Shown here: piece after piece, positions 1 through 6,032 of the stretch | How the letters are laid out: every line of letters starts with the position of its first letter | Position numbering within the stretch: position 1 is the first letter of the stretch | Assembly (NCBI GenBank): GCA_964654815.1 | Contig: CAZZLH010000022.1 | Location: 1 to 23,497, forward strand | Direction: 5' to 3' | Origin: ZLKRG08 sp964654815 | Lineage (GTDB): Bacteria > Actinomycetota > Actinomycetes > Nanopelagicales > Nanopelagicaceae | Length of the DNA: 23,497 nucleotides | Program-made: the position numbers and the translations under genes | The notes under the pieces: model-generated | What the model was told of the DNA's origin: nothing | The model's input: the letters and a program-made list of their open reading frames with translations, nothing else | The model's database searches: none

Positions 1-94
1 CCCTAGGCTGAAGGAGTTTTGAGTTATAAACTTCAGACCGAGCCTCGTTTGTTGGCCTGGTTCGAAAGCAATTACAGGTTGGGCGGTGGAATAG

Positions 95-616
95 ATGGCA
101 ACTCGCAAGAAACCGGAGTTGGATCACCATAATCACCATGAGCTGACCCACCATGCTTATTGGATAACGGATTACTACACCAAGAGCATCGAGAGCATCC
201 GGACCGGTGCGGCCACGCTTATAGGTTTAATTGGAGTCGAGATTGGTTTTTTAGCGACATGGAAATTCGAGAATATTTCGGCATCAAGTAGGGGCGAGAT
301 TAGCTGGCTCATCAAGATCGCCATCGTCTCGCTGTTTATTGCAATCTGCGGGTTTGCCCTCTGCCTAGCACCAAGAACTGTGCTCCACCCAAATTTGCAA
401 CAAATCGAATGGGCTCTAGAAAAGATGCCTGCTGAGGAGTTGCATTCGCTTCCCCTACGTTCGTTGCTTCATAAGAATGACGATGAAGGACGGAATATCT
501 TCGAATATTTAGCGAAGTGGAAGGGCCAAGTCTTCATCATATTTAATGTCGCCCTAGTCTTCTGCTTATTGGCTCAAAGTGCTTTGCTTTTTTCCATCTA
601 TCAACTTTGGTTTTAA
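95..616 (+). CDS. three-TM membrane protein, His-rich N-terminus, unknown function
   Basis: I do not recognise a named family. The 173-aa product begins with a soluble stretch rich in histidine (H11, H12, H14, H15, H19, H20). Three hydrophobic segments follow at about residues 38-56, 72-93 and 145-170. A roughly 50-residue charged segment lies between helices 2 and 3, and the C-terminus ends right after helix 3. This layout resembles small 3-4 TM effector proteins such as SLATT or PycTM/DUF5706, but I see no diagnostic motif and no nucleotide cyclase beside it, so that is only an analogy. The ATG at 95 is preceded by a purine-rich GGCGGTGG, an acceptable ribosome site. No frame runs open into it from the left edge. 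It stands alone on the plus strand, facing the tRNA-like gene. Confidence 0.72.
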   Translation: MATRKKPELDHHNHHELTHHAYWITDYYTKSIESIRTGAATLIGLIGVEIGFLATWKFENISASSRGEISWLIKIAIVSLFIAICGFALCLAPRTVLHPNLQQIEWALEKMPAEELHSLPLRSLLHKNDDEGRNIFEYLAKWKGQVFIIFNVALVFCLLAQSALLFSIYQLWF

Positions 617-628
617 GGGGGTGTTGAG

Positions 629-706
629 GTGAGAGTATTTGCGATTGTTACAAATGGTGGCGATGATTTTCCAAAAGGAACCAGACGTCCAAAACCAGCT
701 AAGTAA
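629..706 (+). CDS. possible 25-aa small protein
   Basis: A GTG at 629 is preceded by AAGGGGG (615-621), a good Shine-Dalgarno match at suitable spacing. It opens a 25-codon frame ending at TAA 704-706. The frame begins 12 nt after the stop of the upstream membrane-protein gene, so it could be translated from the same transcript. The peptide is basic at its C-terminus (GTRRPKPAK) and matches nothing I know. It may be a chance frame or the remnant of a longer gene. Confidence 0.25.
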   Translation: MRVFAIVTNGGDDFPKGTRRPKPAK

Positions 707-899
707 TACAAGATCAAATTTGAAGTAGAGAGATCTGCCTCTATGGGCATGCCATAGAACTTCCCCACATCTAGGGGTAGTCGATTCACGGTGCCCATTA
801 CTGATGTGGTGAGCTTTGTGCTTGTGCGCGTTGTGTGGTTGGCGTTGCCTGGCTCGTATCGCTTACTGCAATCTCTTTGAGTCGTATAGACTCCGAATA

Positions 900-917
900 C
901 TTTAGTCAGAAGAATGC
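900..917. repeat. 18-bp direct repeat, copy 1 (tRNA-flank copy)
   Basis: CTTTAGTCAGAAGAATGC occurs here and identically at 990-1007, where it forms the anticodon arm of the tRNA-like gene. The two copies are 90 bp apart. Copy 1 is followed directly by the 917-949 stem-loop. An exact repeat of a tRNA anticodon arm beside the tRNA is what an attachment site or recombination scar would look like, but no integrase is present in the window. Confidence 0.8.
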
Positions 918-949
918 AAAGGGCCTGGGTGACTAATCCAGGCCCTTTG
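917..949. terminator. 12-bp perfect stem-loop, likely bidirectional terminator
   Basis: CAAAGGGCCTGG (917-928) pairs without mismatch with CCAGGCCCTTTG (938-949) around a 9-nt loop. The AAA/TTT ends of the stem resemble a bidirectional rho-independent terminator. It lies 7 nt beyond the 3' end of the minus-strand tRNA-like gene. There is no long free T-tract beyond the stem on either side, so termination strength is uncertain. Confidence 0.65.
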
Positions 950-956
950 ACTTATC

Positions 957-1030
957 CGCGACTGGGGGGATTCGAACCCACGACCTTTTCTTTAGTCAGA
1001 AGAATGCTCTATCCGCTGAGCTACAGCCGC
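957..1030 (-). tRNA. tRNA-like gene, anticodon folds as GAC, atypical
   Basis: Reading the minus strand, a 7-bp acceptor stem (GCGGCTG with CAGTCGC, one G-U pair), a D-arm (GCTC/GAGC), a 5-bp anticodon stem (TTCTT/AAGAA) and a T-arm with the canonical TTCGAAT loop can be drawn. The fold puts CTGACTA in the anticodon loop, giving anticodon GAC (valine) at 995-997. Several details are wrong for a normal tRNA: position 37 would be U where a purine is expected, the variable loop has 6 nt, and the T-stem has a U-C mismatch. The body resembles arginine tRNAs more than valine ones. CCA is not encoded. It could be a functional tRNA with an altered arm or a pseudo-tRNA whose anticodon arm was changed by recombination, since that arm is duplicated at 900-917. 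Confidence 0.6.
990..1007. repeat. 18-bp direct repeat, copy 2 (inside tRNA-like gene)
   Basis: This copy is identical to 900-917. It spans the 3' anticodon stem, the loop, the 5' anticodon stem and the end of the D-stem of the tRNA-like gene. Identity stops immediately outside the 18 bp on both sides. Confidence 0.8.
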
Positions 1031-1108
1031 AGGTGGCAGAAATTAGCCAATTAGCGAAGTAGTCGTTTTATTTATCCACAGAAGTTAAAATTTTATATTA
1101 ATAGCTTT

Positions 1109-1864
1109 TCAACAATTTATGTACTTTGGCCCTTGTGCGCCGAGCTTGAAAAGATGCTTTACGCTCTTGTTTTTAAAGGCAGATTTCTCAGGTGCTACCT
1201 GCCCAGCAAATCCCCACCTTGGCTTTGAATTTGGTGTCCAGTCTCGATCTCCCCTACGTCTTTGTCTCCATGAGTCAATCTTGTAGATCTCTCTGATAAC
1301 TCCATTACTCACTGCAACGGCATACTCAGCCTTGTTTCTACGTTCACCTAAGACCCACCAACCGTGAGTTGATTCAAACAATTCTTCTGCAGTCATAGTT
1401 GGCGTCCAACGCTTGGGGATTCGAAATAGGATGCAAGAAAAATCTATTGGCTGACATTTTGGCGCTTCATATAAGGAAATCACTACATCGGCATTCATAG
1501 CGCCTACACTTTCCGAGCCATGACCCAATACTAAATTAGTCAGTTCATCTAACTTGTGATTGCCTTCCAGCAAAGTTACAAAATCAATCAATGAGCTTTC
1601 AATATCAAATGCAGCTTTTTCACTTGAAATACCGTGTCGAATGATGATGATCTCAGTTTCAAGGCCCGCTTTGGAAATCTCTTCAATTCTTGCGATTTTT
1701 AGAGAAGCACGCGCTTCTGCATTCTTTGGCTTCTCCTTTAAATGATGGAAGGCTCGATTTCCTTTGCCTTTTCCGATATAGAAGATGCTGTTATCACGTG
1801 GATCGGAAAGTGCATACACGTACCAACCCAGCTGTTGGCTCACGTGTGCACTAAAATTCTTCAT
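1109..1864 (-). CDS. GIY-YIG nuclease family protein with C-terminal accessory domain
   Basis: The 251-aa product starts with a GIY-YIG type nuclease fold. The first motif is WYVY (residues 14-17), the second is FYIGKGKGNR (28-37) with the usual arginine at 37, and a candidate metal-binding glutamate is E89 in DIESSLIDF. This arrangement matches LEM-3-like or COG3680 single-domain nucleases, which cut DNA by a Tyr/Arg/Glu mechanism. Residues about 140-251 form a second module rich in conserved-looking aromatic and basic residues (HGWWVLGERR, REIYKIDSW, RWGFAG, KNKSVKHLF, KYIN). I have seen similar C-termini in uncharacterised proteins and cannot assign a function. The start ATG overlaps the stop of the 109-aa gene (ATGA), so the two are probably translationally coupled. 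No terminator is visible after it. Confidence 0.85.
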   Translation of the reverse strand: MKNFSAHVSQQLGWYVYALSDPRDNSIFYIGKGKGNRAFHHLKEKPKNAEARASLKIARIEEISKAGLETEIIIIRHGISSEKAAFDIESSLIDFVTLLEGNHKLDELTNLVLGHGSESVGAMNADVVISLYEAPKCQPIDFSCILFRIPKRWTPTMTAEELFESTHGWWVLGERRNKAEYAVAVSNGVIREIYKIDSWRQRRRGDRDWTPNSKPRWGFAGQVAPEKSAFKNKSVKHLFKLGAQGPKYINC

Positions 1865-2190
1865 CGCTTTCTCGCATTCTCATCTTCTACATCGTGCATG
1901 ACAGACCACACTTTATTGAGCGGATGGGCGAATTCATAGCCCCTGGTATGGGCGACCTCGCTCTTGAAATTTGGGTAGTCGAGTGAGTTGATTTGATTGG
2001 TCAGCCAATTTGTGAATTGCTCCTTGTCGGTGATTAATCGATAGGGATAGTCCGCAAGAGGCGTGTGTACGATTTCCGTACGTGTTTCTTGTGCAAGGGA
2101 TTCAAGCGACTGGCGGTCCCGAGCACGGACCACCAGCCCTCCATCTTTGTTAACAGCGCTGATAAAGCCAGTTGTTGTAAATAACCACAT
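1861..2190 (-). CDS. 109-aa conserved hypothetical protein
   Basis: I recognise the general pattern of a widespread unnamed family: an N-terminal MWLFTTTGFISAV, a central segment about tyrosine and arginine (DYPYRLI), and a C-terminal LDYPNFKSEVAH followed by a WSVMHDVED ending. The family is usually about 100 aa and has no known activity. No signal peptide or membrane segment is present. The ribosome site AAGGAGGG is near-perfect and lies in the 14-bp gap after the VWA gene. The stop overlaps the start of the GIY-YIG gene by ATGA. Position between a VWA protein and a nuclease suggests a shared process, but this is inference only. Confidence 0.8.
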   Translation of the reverse strand: MWLFTTTGFISAVNKDGGLVVRARDRQSLESLAQETRTEIVHTPLADYPYRLITDKEQFTNWLTNQINSLDYPNFKSEVAHTRGYEFAHPLNKVWSVMHDVEDENARKR

Positions 2191-2204
2191 CTCTACAGCC
2201 CTCC

Positions 2205-3539
2205 TTAATTTAAGTAATCATCGATATCGGTGATCGATGGGTCGACTGGTTGGTTGCGTAATTTGCGAGCGCGGGAGTTGCGGGTGAGCGATTCCGTGCC
2301 GCGCTTCATCGCATAGTTGGCATCTTCCACTTCGGAGTAAGTAGCAAGCTTCTCGATTTCATCGGCCTCGGAGCGGATGATTTGAAGTGACTCTGCGCTA
2401 CGTTCGTCGGTAACTGGGATTTCAGATGCGCGACGGCGGAGTTGTTCTGCAGTGCCGCGAAGGCGTTTGGTGGCATCTTTTGCTTTACCATTTTGTAGTT
2501 CATCAATGGCGGCTCGCTTCTCCGCTTGTGCAGTTAGGACCAGACGTTCTGCCGCAACGATCGGATCGATTACGCGACCCTTTGCGACATCCTCTGGGAC
2601 CACATTTACCTGTACCGGCATCGTGACGCTAACTTCGGTCATCTGCTCTAGGTCCAGATATTCCAAGGCGATATCTGCGATCTTGCATAGGCCAAGCGCC
2701 GCCATTCCGGGAACTTCGAAGTCGATAAGGAATCTACGATTTTCACCGGCGAAGAGATCGCCAAGTTGGACGACGTAGGTCTCGTTATCTTTCCAGTAAG
2801 GCAAGTTCTGCAGGATTTCAATTCGTGGCGATGCAAGGCCGGCAACCGGAGTCACGCGAAGCACTGCATTGACTGCCGATTTTTCCAGCAAATCATTTAC
2901 CTCGGCTGCGATCGCACCGACTGCTTCATCGATTGTGTAAGCGAAGCGATGCTGTCCCCCACCACCGCGAGCGATTGCTTCCAGGATCTTCTCGTCGTAA
3001 CCATCGCCGATTCCGATTGTGGAGGTGGTGATTTTGGTGGTGGCAGATTTGGTCGCCACATCATGTAATTCGGCGGGATTCTTAACTCCCGCGTTGGCGT
3101 GGCCATCAGAGATTAGAAGTAGCGTCGCGCCGTTATTGGTGTTGGCGCGGGCTAATTCGCGAAGGCCAAGGAAATATCCGGCAGATAAATCGGTGGAACC
3201 GCCGGTGGACATTTCGCGGATGACTTTCTTAAGTGATGCCAGGTCGTGATCTGCCATAGGGCGAATTGGGGCCATTACTAGGGCTTGATCATCAAATGCG
3301 ACTAGGCCAAAAGAATCCTGTGGTGCGAGGCGATCTAGCAGCTTCAGGATCGATTGCTTGGCAGAGCGGAGGCGATCGCCGGACATGCTGCCGGAGCGAT
3401 CGAGTACGACTTGGACCGCTTGGCCGGGGCGAGTCTTTTGGGCATCGCCGATTGGAGCGGTGAGATCAACCATCAGGCTGATGCGGTCGGTGGTTTCTAC
3501 AGCGACCATATCCACATCTAGGTGGGCTTTTACGTGCAT
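2205..3539 (-). CDS. von Willebrand factor A domain protein
   Basis: The 444-aa product has a VWA domain at about residues 42-205. The MIDAS metal site is complete: DRSGS (D47, S49, S51), T116 in GGSTDL and D145 in LLISDG. A roughly 40-residue beta-rich segment precedes it. The C-terminal half (about 210-444) is a predicted beta-sandwich followed by a charged helical tail (around 330-420) containing a run of Arg/Glu-rich residues. No signal peptide or membrane span is visible, so the protein is probably cytoplasmic. VWA proteins of this kind usually act as metal-dependent protein-binding scaffolds, often with an ATPase partner, and none is seen here. The ATG at 3539 has AAGGAAG upstream. It leads a probable operon with the 109-aa and GIY-YIG genes. 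Confidence 0.88.
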   Translation of the reverse strand: MHVKAHLDVDMVAVETTDRISLMVDLTAPIGDAQKTRPGQAVQVVLDRSGSMSGDRLRSAKQSILKLLDRLAPQDSFGLVAFDDQALVMAPIRPMADHDLASLKKVIREMSTGGSTDLSAGYFLGLRELARANTNNGATLLLISDGHANAGVKNPAELHDVATKSATTKITTSTIGIGDGYDEKILEAIARGGGGQHRFAYTIDEAVGAIAAEVNDLLEKSAVNAVLRVTPVAGLASPRIEILQNLPYWKDNETYVVQLGDLFAGENRRFLIDFEVPGMAALGLCKIADIALEYLDLEQMTEVSVTMPVQVNVVPEDVAKGRVIDPIVAAERLVLTAQAEKRAAIDELQNGKAKDATKRLRGTAEQLRRRASEIPVTDERSAESLQIIRSEADEIEKLATYSEVEDANYAMKRGTESLTRNSRARKLRNQPVDPSITDIDDYLN

Positions 3540-3570
3540 TGGGCTTCCTTTTTTAGTTTGTTAGTTTTGA

Positions 3571-3610
3571 AAGTTGTTGGTAGTTGTTGCTAGTTGTTGG
3601 TAGTTGTTTT
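3571..3610. repeat. 10-bp tandem repeat, four copies
   Basis: Four contiguous units read AAGTTGTTGG, TAGTTGTTGC, TAGTTGTTGG and TAGTTGTTTT on the plus strand. On the VWA sense strand this is an unstructured CA-rich tract (CAACTASCAA units) ending about 30 nt before the VWA start codon. The unit length equals one helical turn. It could be a protein-binding array, a translation-enhancing unstructured leader, or a slippage site that changes leader length. Confidence 0.85.
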
Positions 3611-3850
3611 TGGGTGCGCGGGATTAAGGCGCGAGAAATACGCGGTCGTTATGCGTATGGATCAGCTATGGCAGCGAATAGCGCCAGTAGAGCTGGGTGT
3701 TATGCGTTGGGAAAAGTCTTGCGGTGAGGCTTGGTGTGGCAGCCTCGCGTGTAACGGGCTAGAAGGCCTGAACAGGGGCGAAATTAGCGCGTTTTACGAT
3801 CACTTTAGGCCTCCTGTCTCTCATCAATAACGTAATTATAGCATACCGCT

Positions 3851-3870
3851 CCGACAAGATTCCTTGTCGG
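3851..3870. promoter_or_regulatory. perfect 8-bp inverted repeat upstream of CPBP gene
   Basis: CCGACAAG pairs with CTTGTCGG around ATTC, centred about 32 bp before the ATG at 3893. No T-tract follows, which argues against a terminator for either flanking gene. A possible -10 (TAAGTT, 3881-3886) lies just downstream, so the dyad would cover the -35 region and may be an operator. Confidence 0.45.
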
Positions 3871-3892
3871 TATTAGCAGTTAAGTTATCCGT

Positions 3893-4696
3893 ATGAATTT
3901 AGCCAGAATTCGACATACCCAGAGCAAGCTGGTCATTTTCGGATTGATTGCGCTGGTCTACTTCACCCAATTCTTCGGTGTCTGGCGTTTTGCATTTCGC
4001 TTTGTGGATCTGCCGCATCCTTACGATGTTTATTTTGCGCGCAGTGTGAATATCGCAATCTCAATATTCTTTATCTGGCTGGTGGCGCCGCATGTGTTGC
4101 AGCGATTGCGCTTTAGATTTAGGCCGCGCATTCTCCCGATTGCGATTATTTTTACCCTGGTTGCGGGGCTGCCCAATATTTTTTACTTCGGAGTGGATTA
4201 TGTGGATCTCTGGCACCTGGCCAATGGCGTGATTTTCGCCCTTGCCATCGGTCTGGATGAGGAGATTAATGATCGCGGTTTTATCTTCGGGGCGCTTGAG
4301 CGATTTGGCACTGAATTCGCCCTTGCGGTCGCTGCGGTGATTTTCGGGTTAGCCCACTTCCCCAATTATTTGTATGGCGATGAGAGCTTCAACTACGTGC
4401 TAGGCCATATGGTCGAGGTGGCGAGCTTTGGCTATTTGATGGCGGCCTTTATGTTGCTAACTGGCAATATCTGGCTACCGATATTGGTCCATGGTTTGAT
4501 CGATCTGCCGTGGGTGATGATGTCGCAGGAAGAGAATCTTTCAATCGTAAGTGGCACGACTGATTGGCTAAATACCTTAGGAGTTGTGGTGGTCAATCTA
4601 CTGGTCGCGCGGGTGATGCTGATTTATCTCCGTGGTGATTTCAAGATCCCGCCTAAGTTCGAGCGAGCCGCCAGATTCTTGGGGCTGATTGAGTAG
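3893..4696 (+). CDS. CPBP family intramembrane glutamic endopeptidase
   Basis: The 267-aa, highly hydrophobic product has about seven to eight membrane segments and the three signature motifs of the CPBP (CAAX protease/Abi, Rce1-like) family in order: EEINDR (E123, E124, R128), FGLAH (F151, H155) and HGLID (H200, D204). These residues form the membrane-embedded glutamate active site. Bacterial members mature or degrade membrane proteins and peptides, and some give immunity to self-made bacteriocins. The substrate cannot be told here. There is no Shine-Dalgarno before the ATG. A possible -10 (TAAGTT) only 6 nt upstream suggests a leaderless transcript. It stands alone between the divergent VWA operon and the antitoxin gene. 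Confidence 0.9.
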   Translation: MNLARIRHTQSKLVIFGLIALVYFTQFFGVWRFAFRFVDLPHPYDVYFARSVNIAISIFFIWLVAPHVLQRLRFRFRPRILPIAIIFTLVAGLPNIFYFGVDYVDLWHLANGVIFALAIGLDEEINDRGFIFGALERFGTEFALAVAAVIFGLAHFPNYLYGDESFNYVLGHMVEVASFGYLMAAFMLLTGNIWLPILVHGLIDLPWVMMSQEENLSIVSGTTDWLNTLGVVVVNLLVARVMLIYLRGDFKIPPKFERAARFLGLIE

Positions 4697-4703
4697 ATGT
4701 TAA

Positions 4704-4726
4704 AAAGGTAACCTCAGGTAACCTTT
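4704..4726. promoter_or_regulatory. dyad operator with two AGGTAACCT sites
   Basis: AGGTAACCT occurs at 4706-4714 and again at 4716-4724, and the 23-bp block is a near-perfect palindrome (only the centre and one base in each half break symmetry). Each half-site is itself the near-palindrome GGTNACC. It overlaps the expected -35 region of a TATGCT -10 (4733-4738) in front of the antitoxin gene. That is the usual place for autoregulation by a ribbon-helix-helix antitoxin. Confidence 0.65.
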
Positions 4727-4763
4727 AGTTGCTATGCTTCTTCCTCGAACCAAGGAGCGGCAA

Positions 4764-5055
4764 ATGGGTAAGGTTGTAAAGTTAAATGAGGAGTTTGTGG
4801 CCAAAGTAGCCAAAGAGGCTAAAGCCAATCGTCGCTCAATTCCAAAACAGATTGAGTTCTATTACTCCCTAGCCGCTGCTTCGCTTGATAATCCAGATCT
4901 ACCCGTTACTTGGGTGCGTGACCTGTTGATAAGCAAAGAGCAAGGATCCGCAAAACGGGTTAAATGGATTGATGATGCTTTGGTACGAATCGCAGCCGAG
5001 AAGGGTGCTCAAAAAGCTCCCCGAAAATCGAAGAAGGCTAGTACTCGAAGCGCTA
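4764..5055 (+). CDS. ParD-like antitoxin, 3' end lost in assembly gap
   Basis: The visible 97 residues open with a ribbon-helix-helix-like segment (VVKLNEEFVAKV, then NRRSIPKQIEFYYSLA), similar to the ParD-like antitoxin family. A basic, lysine-rich tail follows (APRKSKKASTRSA). Such proteins bind operator DNA as dimers and neutralise a toxin encoded downstream. I chose the ATG at 4764 rather than an earlier ATG at 4734 because AAGGAG lies 7 nt before it. The dyad at 4704-4726 fits autoregulation. The reading frame enters 100 Ns at 5056, so the real stop and any toxin gene are not visible. Family assignment is moderate; another small DNA-binding protein is possible. Confidence 0.6.
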
Positions 5056-5155
5056 NNNNNNNNNNNNNNNNNNNNNNNNNNNNNNNNNNNNNNNNNNNNN
5101 NNNNNNNNNNNNNNNNNNNNNNNNNNNNNNNNNNNNNNNNNNNNNNNNNNNNNNN
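5056..5155. other. assembly gap of 100 N
   Basis: Exactly 100 Ns stand here, the conventional length for a scaffold gap of unknown size. The true missing sequence may be longer and probably contains the end of the antitoxin gene and a toxin gene. Confidence 0.97.
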
Positions 5156-5182
5156 CGCGAGAATTTCTATCGTGACTTATAA
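5156..5182 (+). CDS. possible C-terminal fragment of a gap-hidden gene (toxin?)
   Basis: One frame after the gap reads RENFYRDL and stops at TAA 5180-5182. Its charged and aromatic make-up is like the end of a small soluble protein such as a RelE/HigB-type toxin, which would be the expected neighbour of the antitoxin. The fragment is far too short to assign, and another frame reads REFLS then stop. This is offered only as a pointer to what the gap hides. Confidence 0.2.
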   Translation, partial: RENFYRDL

Positions 5183-5220
5183 GTCAGAAAATAAAATCAG
5201 CGATTTAGTACGCTCGACGC

Positions 5221-6030
5221 GTGAAGCGCTACTGGATATTCGGTTTCGTTCTGGTGCTTCTTGCCGCAGGCAAATTCGGTTATGACTACTTCTACTTCGA
5301 TGCCAAAGAGCGCGACCGCCTAGTCCGCGAAATCACCAAACCCAGCGCACCTATTGTCACGTTAGCCCAAACGCTTGAATTGCCACGACCAGTCCCTGCA
5401 GCGCCGACCGGGCAAGAGATACAACAAGCACTTGCTGATCTTGGTATCCCAATCGGCGAAGTAGATGGCAAGTGGGGAGCCAGAACCAGACAAGCGCTCT
5501 GCATCTGGCGCGAGCTAACCGGTCGTCAAGTCAATCGAAATCTTCCCATTGAACTTGAGCAATATGCCATCGTGGAATTTGCCCGAAATTGGCAAGGTAC
5601 CAAAGCGAACCAAGGATTTAAATTGCCAAATGGCTTTGTAGTTGGACTAAATATCAATCGCACTTGTCAGAGCGCCATCTGGGTTAAAGATAAAGCAAGT
5701 AAAGAGATCCGCACGATGATTGCTTCGACTGGAATGCCAGGCTTTGAGACCGATGCCGGAAACTTCAAAGTCGGTTGGAAGGTCAATCGTTGGTATCTAT
5801 CGATTATCTATCCCGACGGATGGATGTATCGCCCGCTTTTTTTCAATGGCGGTCAAGCGGTGCATGGCTCCCAATACGACAGCTATGTGCACTGGTTTCC
5901 AGCTTCGCATGGTTGTGTACGAATGTTAGGAAAAGATATAGATGCGCTCTGGGCGGGTGGCTTTGGAAATGGCAGCGCGGTGCGGGTATATGGTGATTGG
6001 AATCCATATACGCAAGATCCAGTTAAATAA
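5221..6030 (+). CDS. L,D-transpeptidase (YkuD domain) with peptidoglycan-binding module
   Basis: The 269-aa protein has an N-terminal signal-anchor helix (about residues 5-20). A PG_binding_1-like segment follows at about 63-101 (LADLGIPIGEVDGKWGARTR), then a YkuD catalytic domain at about 139-258. The catalytic motif is HGS (H215) followed by SHGCVRM with nucleophile C232. Such enzymes form 3-3 cross-links in peptidoglycan or attach proteins to it, outside the membrane. In-frame TAG at 5206-5208 limits the start to the GTG at 5221 or later. No clear ribosome site precedes it. Its stop lies 2 bp from the stop of the convergent UbiA-esterase gene. Confidence 0.9.
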   Translation: MKRYWIFGFVLVLLAAGKFGYDYFYFDAKERDRLVREITKPSAPIVTLAQTLELPRPVPAAPTGQEIQQALADLGIPIGEVDGKWGARTRQALCIWRELTGRQVNRNLPIELEQYAIVEFARNWQGTKANQGFKLPNGFVVGLNINRTCQSAIWVKDKASKEIRTMIASTGMPGFETDAGNFKVGWKVNRWYLSIIYPDGWMYRPLFFNGGQAVHGSQYDSYVHWFPASHGCVRMLGKDIDALWAGGFGNGSAVRVYGDWNPYTQDPVK

Positions 6031-6032
6031 AC

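Larger units (their letters stand above)
617..956. other. 340-bp intergenic stretch
   Basis: This gap contains one possible 25-codon reading frame (629-706), a 5-bp hairpin at 879-893 (GAGTC/GACTC, 5-nt loop), one copy of an 18-bp direct repeat (900-917) and a strong 12-bp stem-loop (917-949). I see no convincing longer gene. The open frame on the minus strand at 613-798 has no homology I recognise and no good ribosome site. Confidence 0.6.
3540..3892. other. 353-bp intergenic stretch between VWA operon and CPBP gene
   Basis: It contains the VWA ribosome site, the 10-bp tandem repeats (3571-3610), a 9-bp direct repeat GTTATGCGT at 3648-3656 and 3699-3707, a hairpin at 3726-3746 (GAGGCT/AGCCTC) and a perfect 8-bp stem at 3851-3870. 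A 78-codon plus-strand frame at 3594-3830 exists, but its Cys/Trp-rich translation is unconvincing. The middle part may be the leader RNA of the VWA operon. I see no further gene. Confidence 0.6.

Noticed and set aside
613..798. 61-codon minus-strand open frame
   Set aside because: No recognisable domain, no good ribosome site, and it overlaps the end of the membrane-protein gene.
3571..3610. possible CRISPR array
   Set aside because: Units are 10 bp and contiguous with no spacers, and no cas genes are present.
3594..3830. 78-codon plus-strand open frame
   Set aside because: It begins within the 10-bp repeat region, its translation is rich in Cys and Trp with no domain pattern, and no ribosome site precedes it.
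4969..5175. toxin-like frame beginning MMMLWYESQPRR
   Set aside because: It overlaps the antitoxin coding region in another frame and lacks a ribosome site, so it is a shadow.
4734..5285. single 183-codon gene reading through the N gap
   Set aside because: The frame after the gap shows no domain and overlaps the L,D-transpeptidase start; continuity through Ns is artificial.
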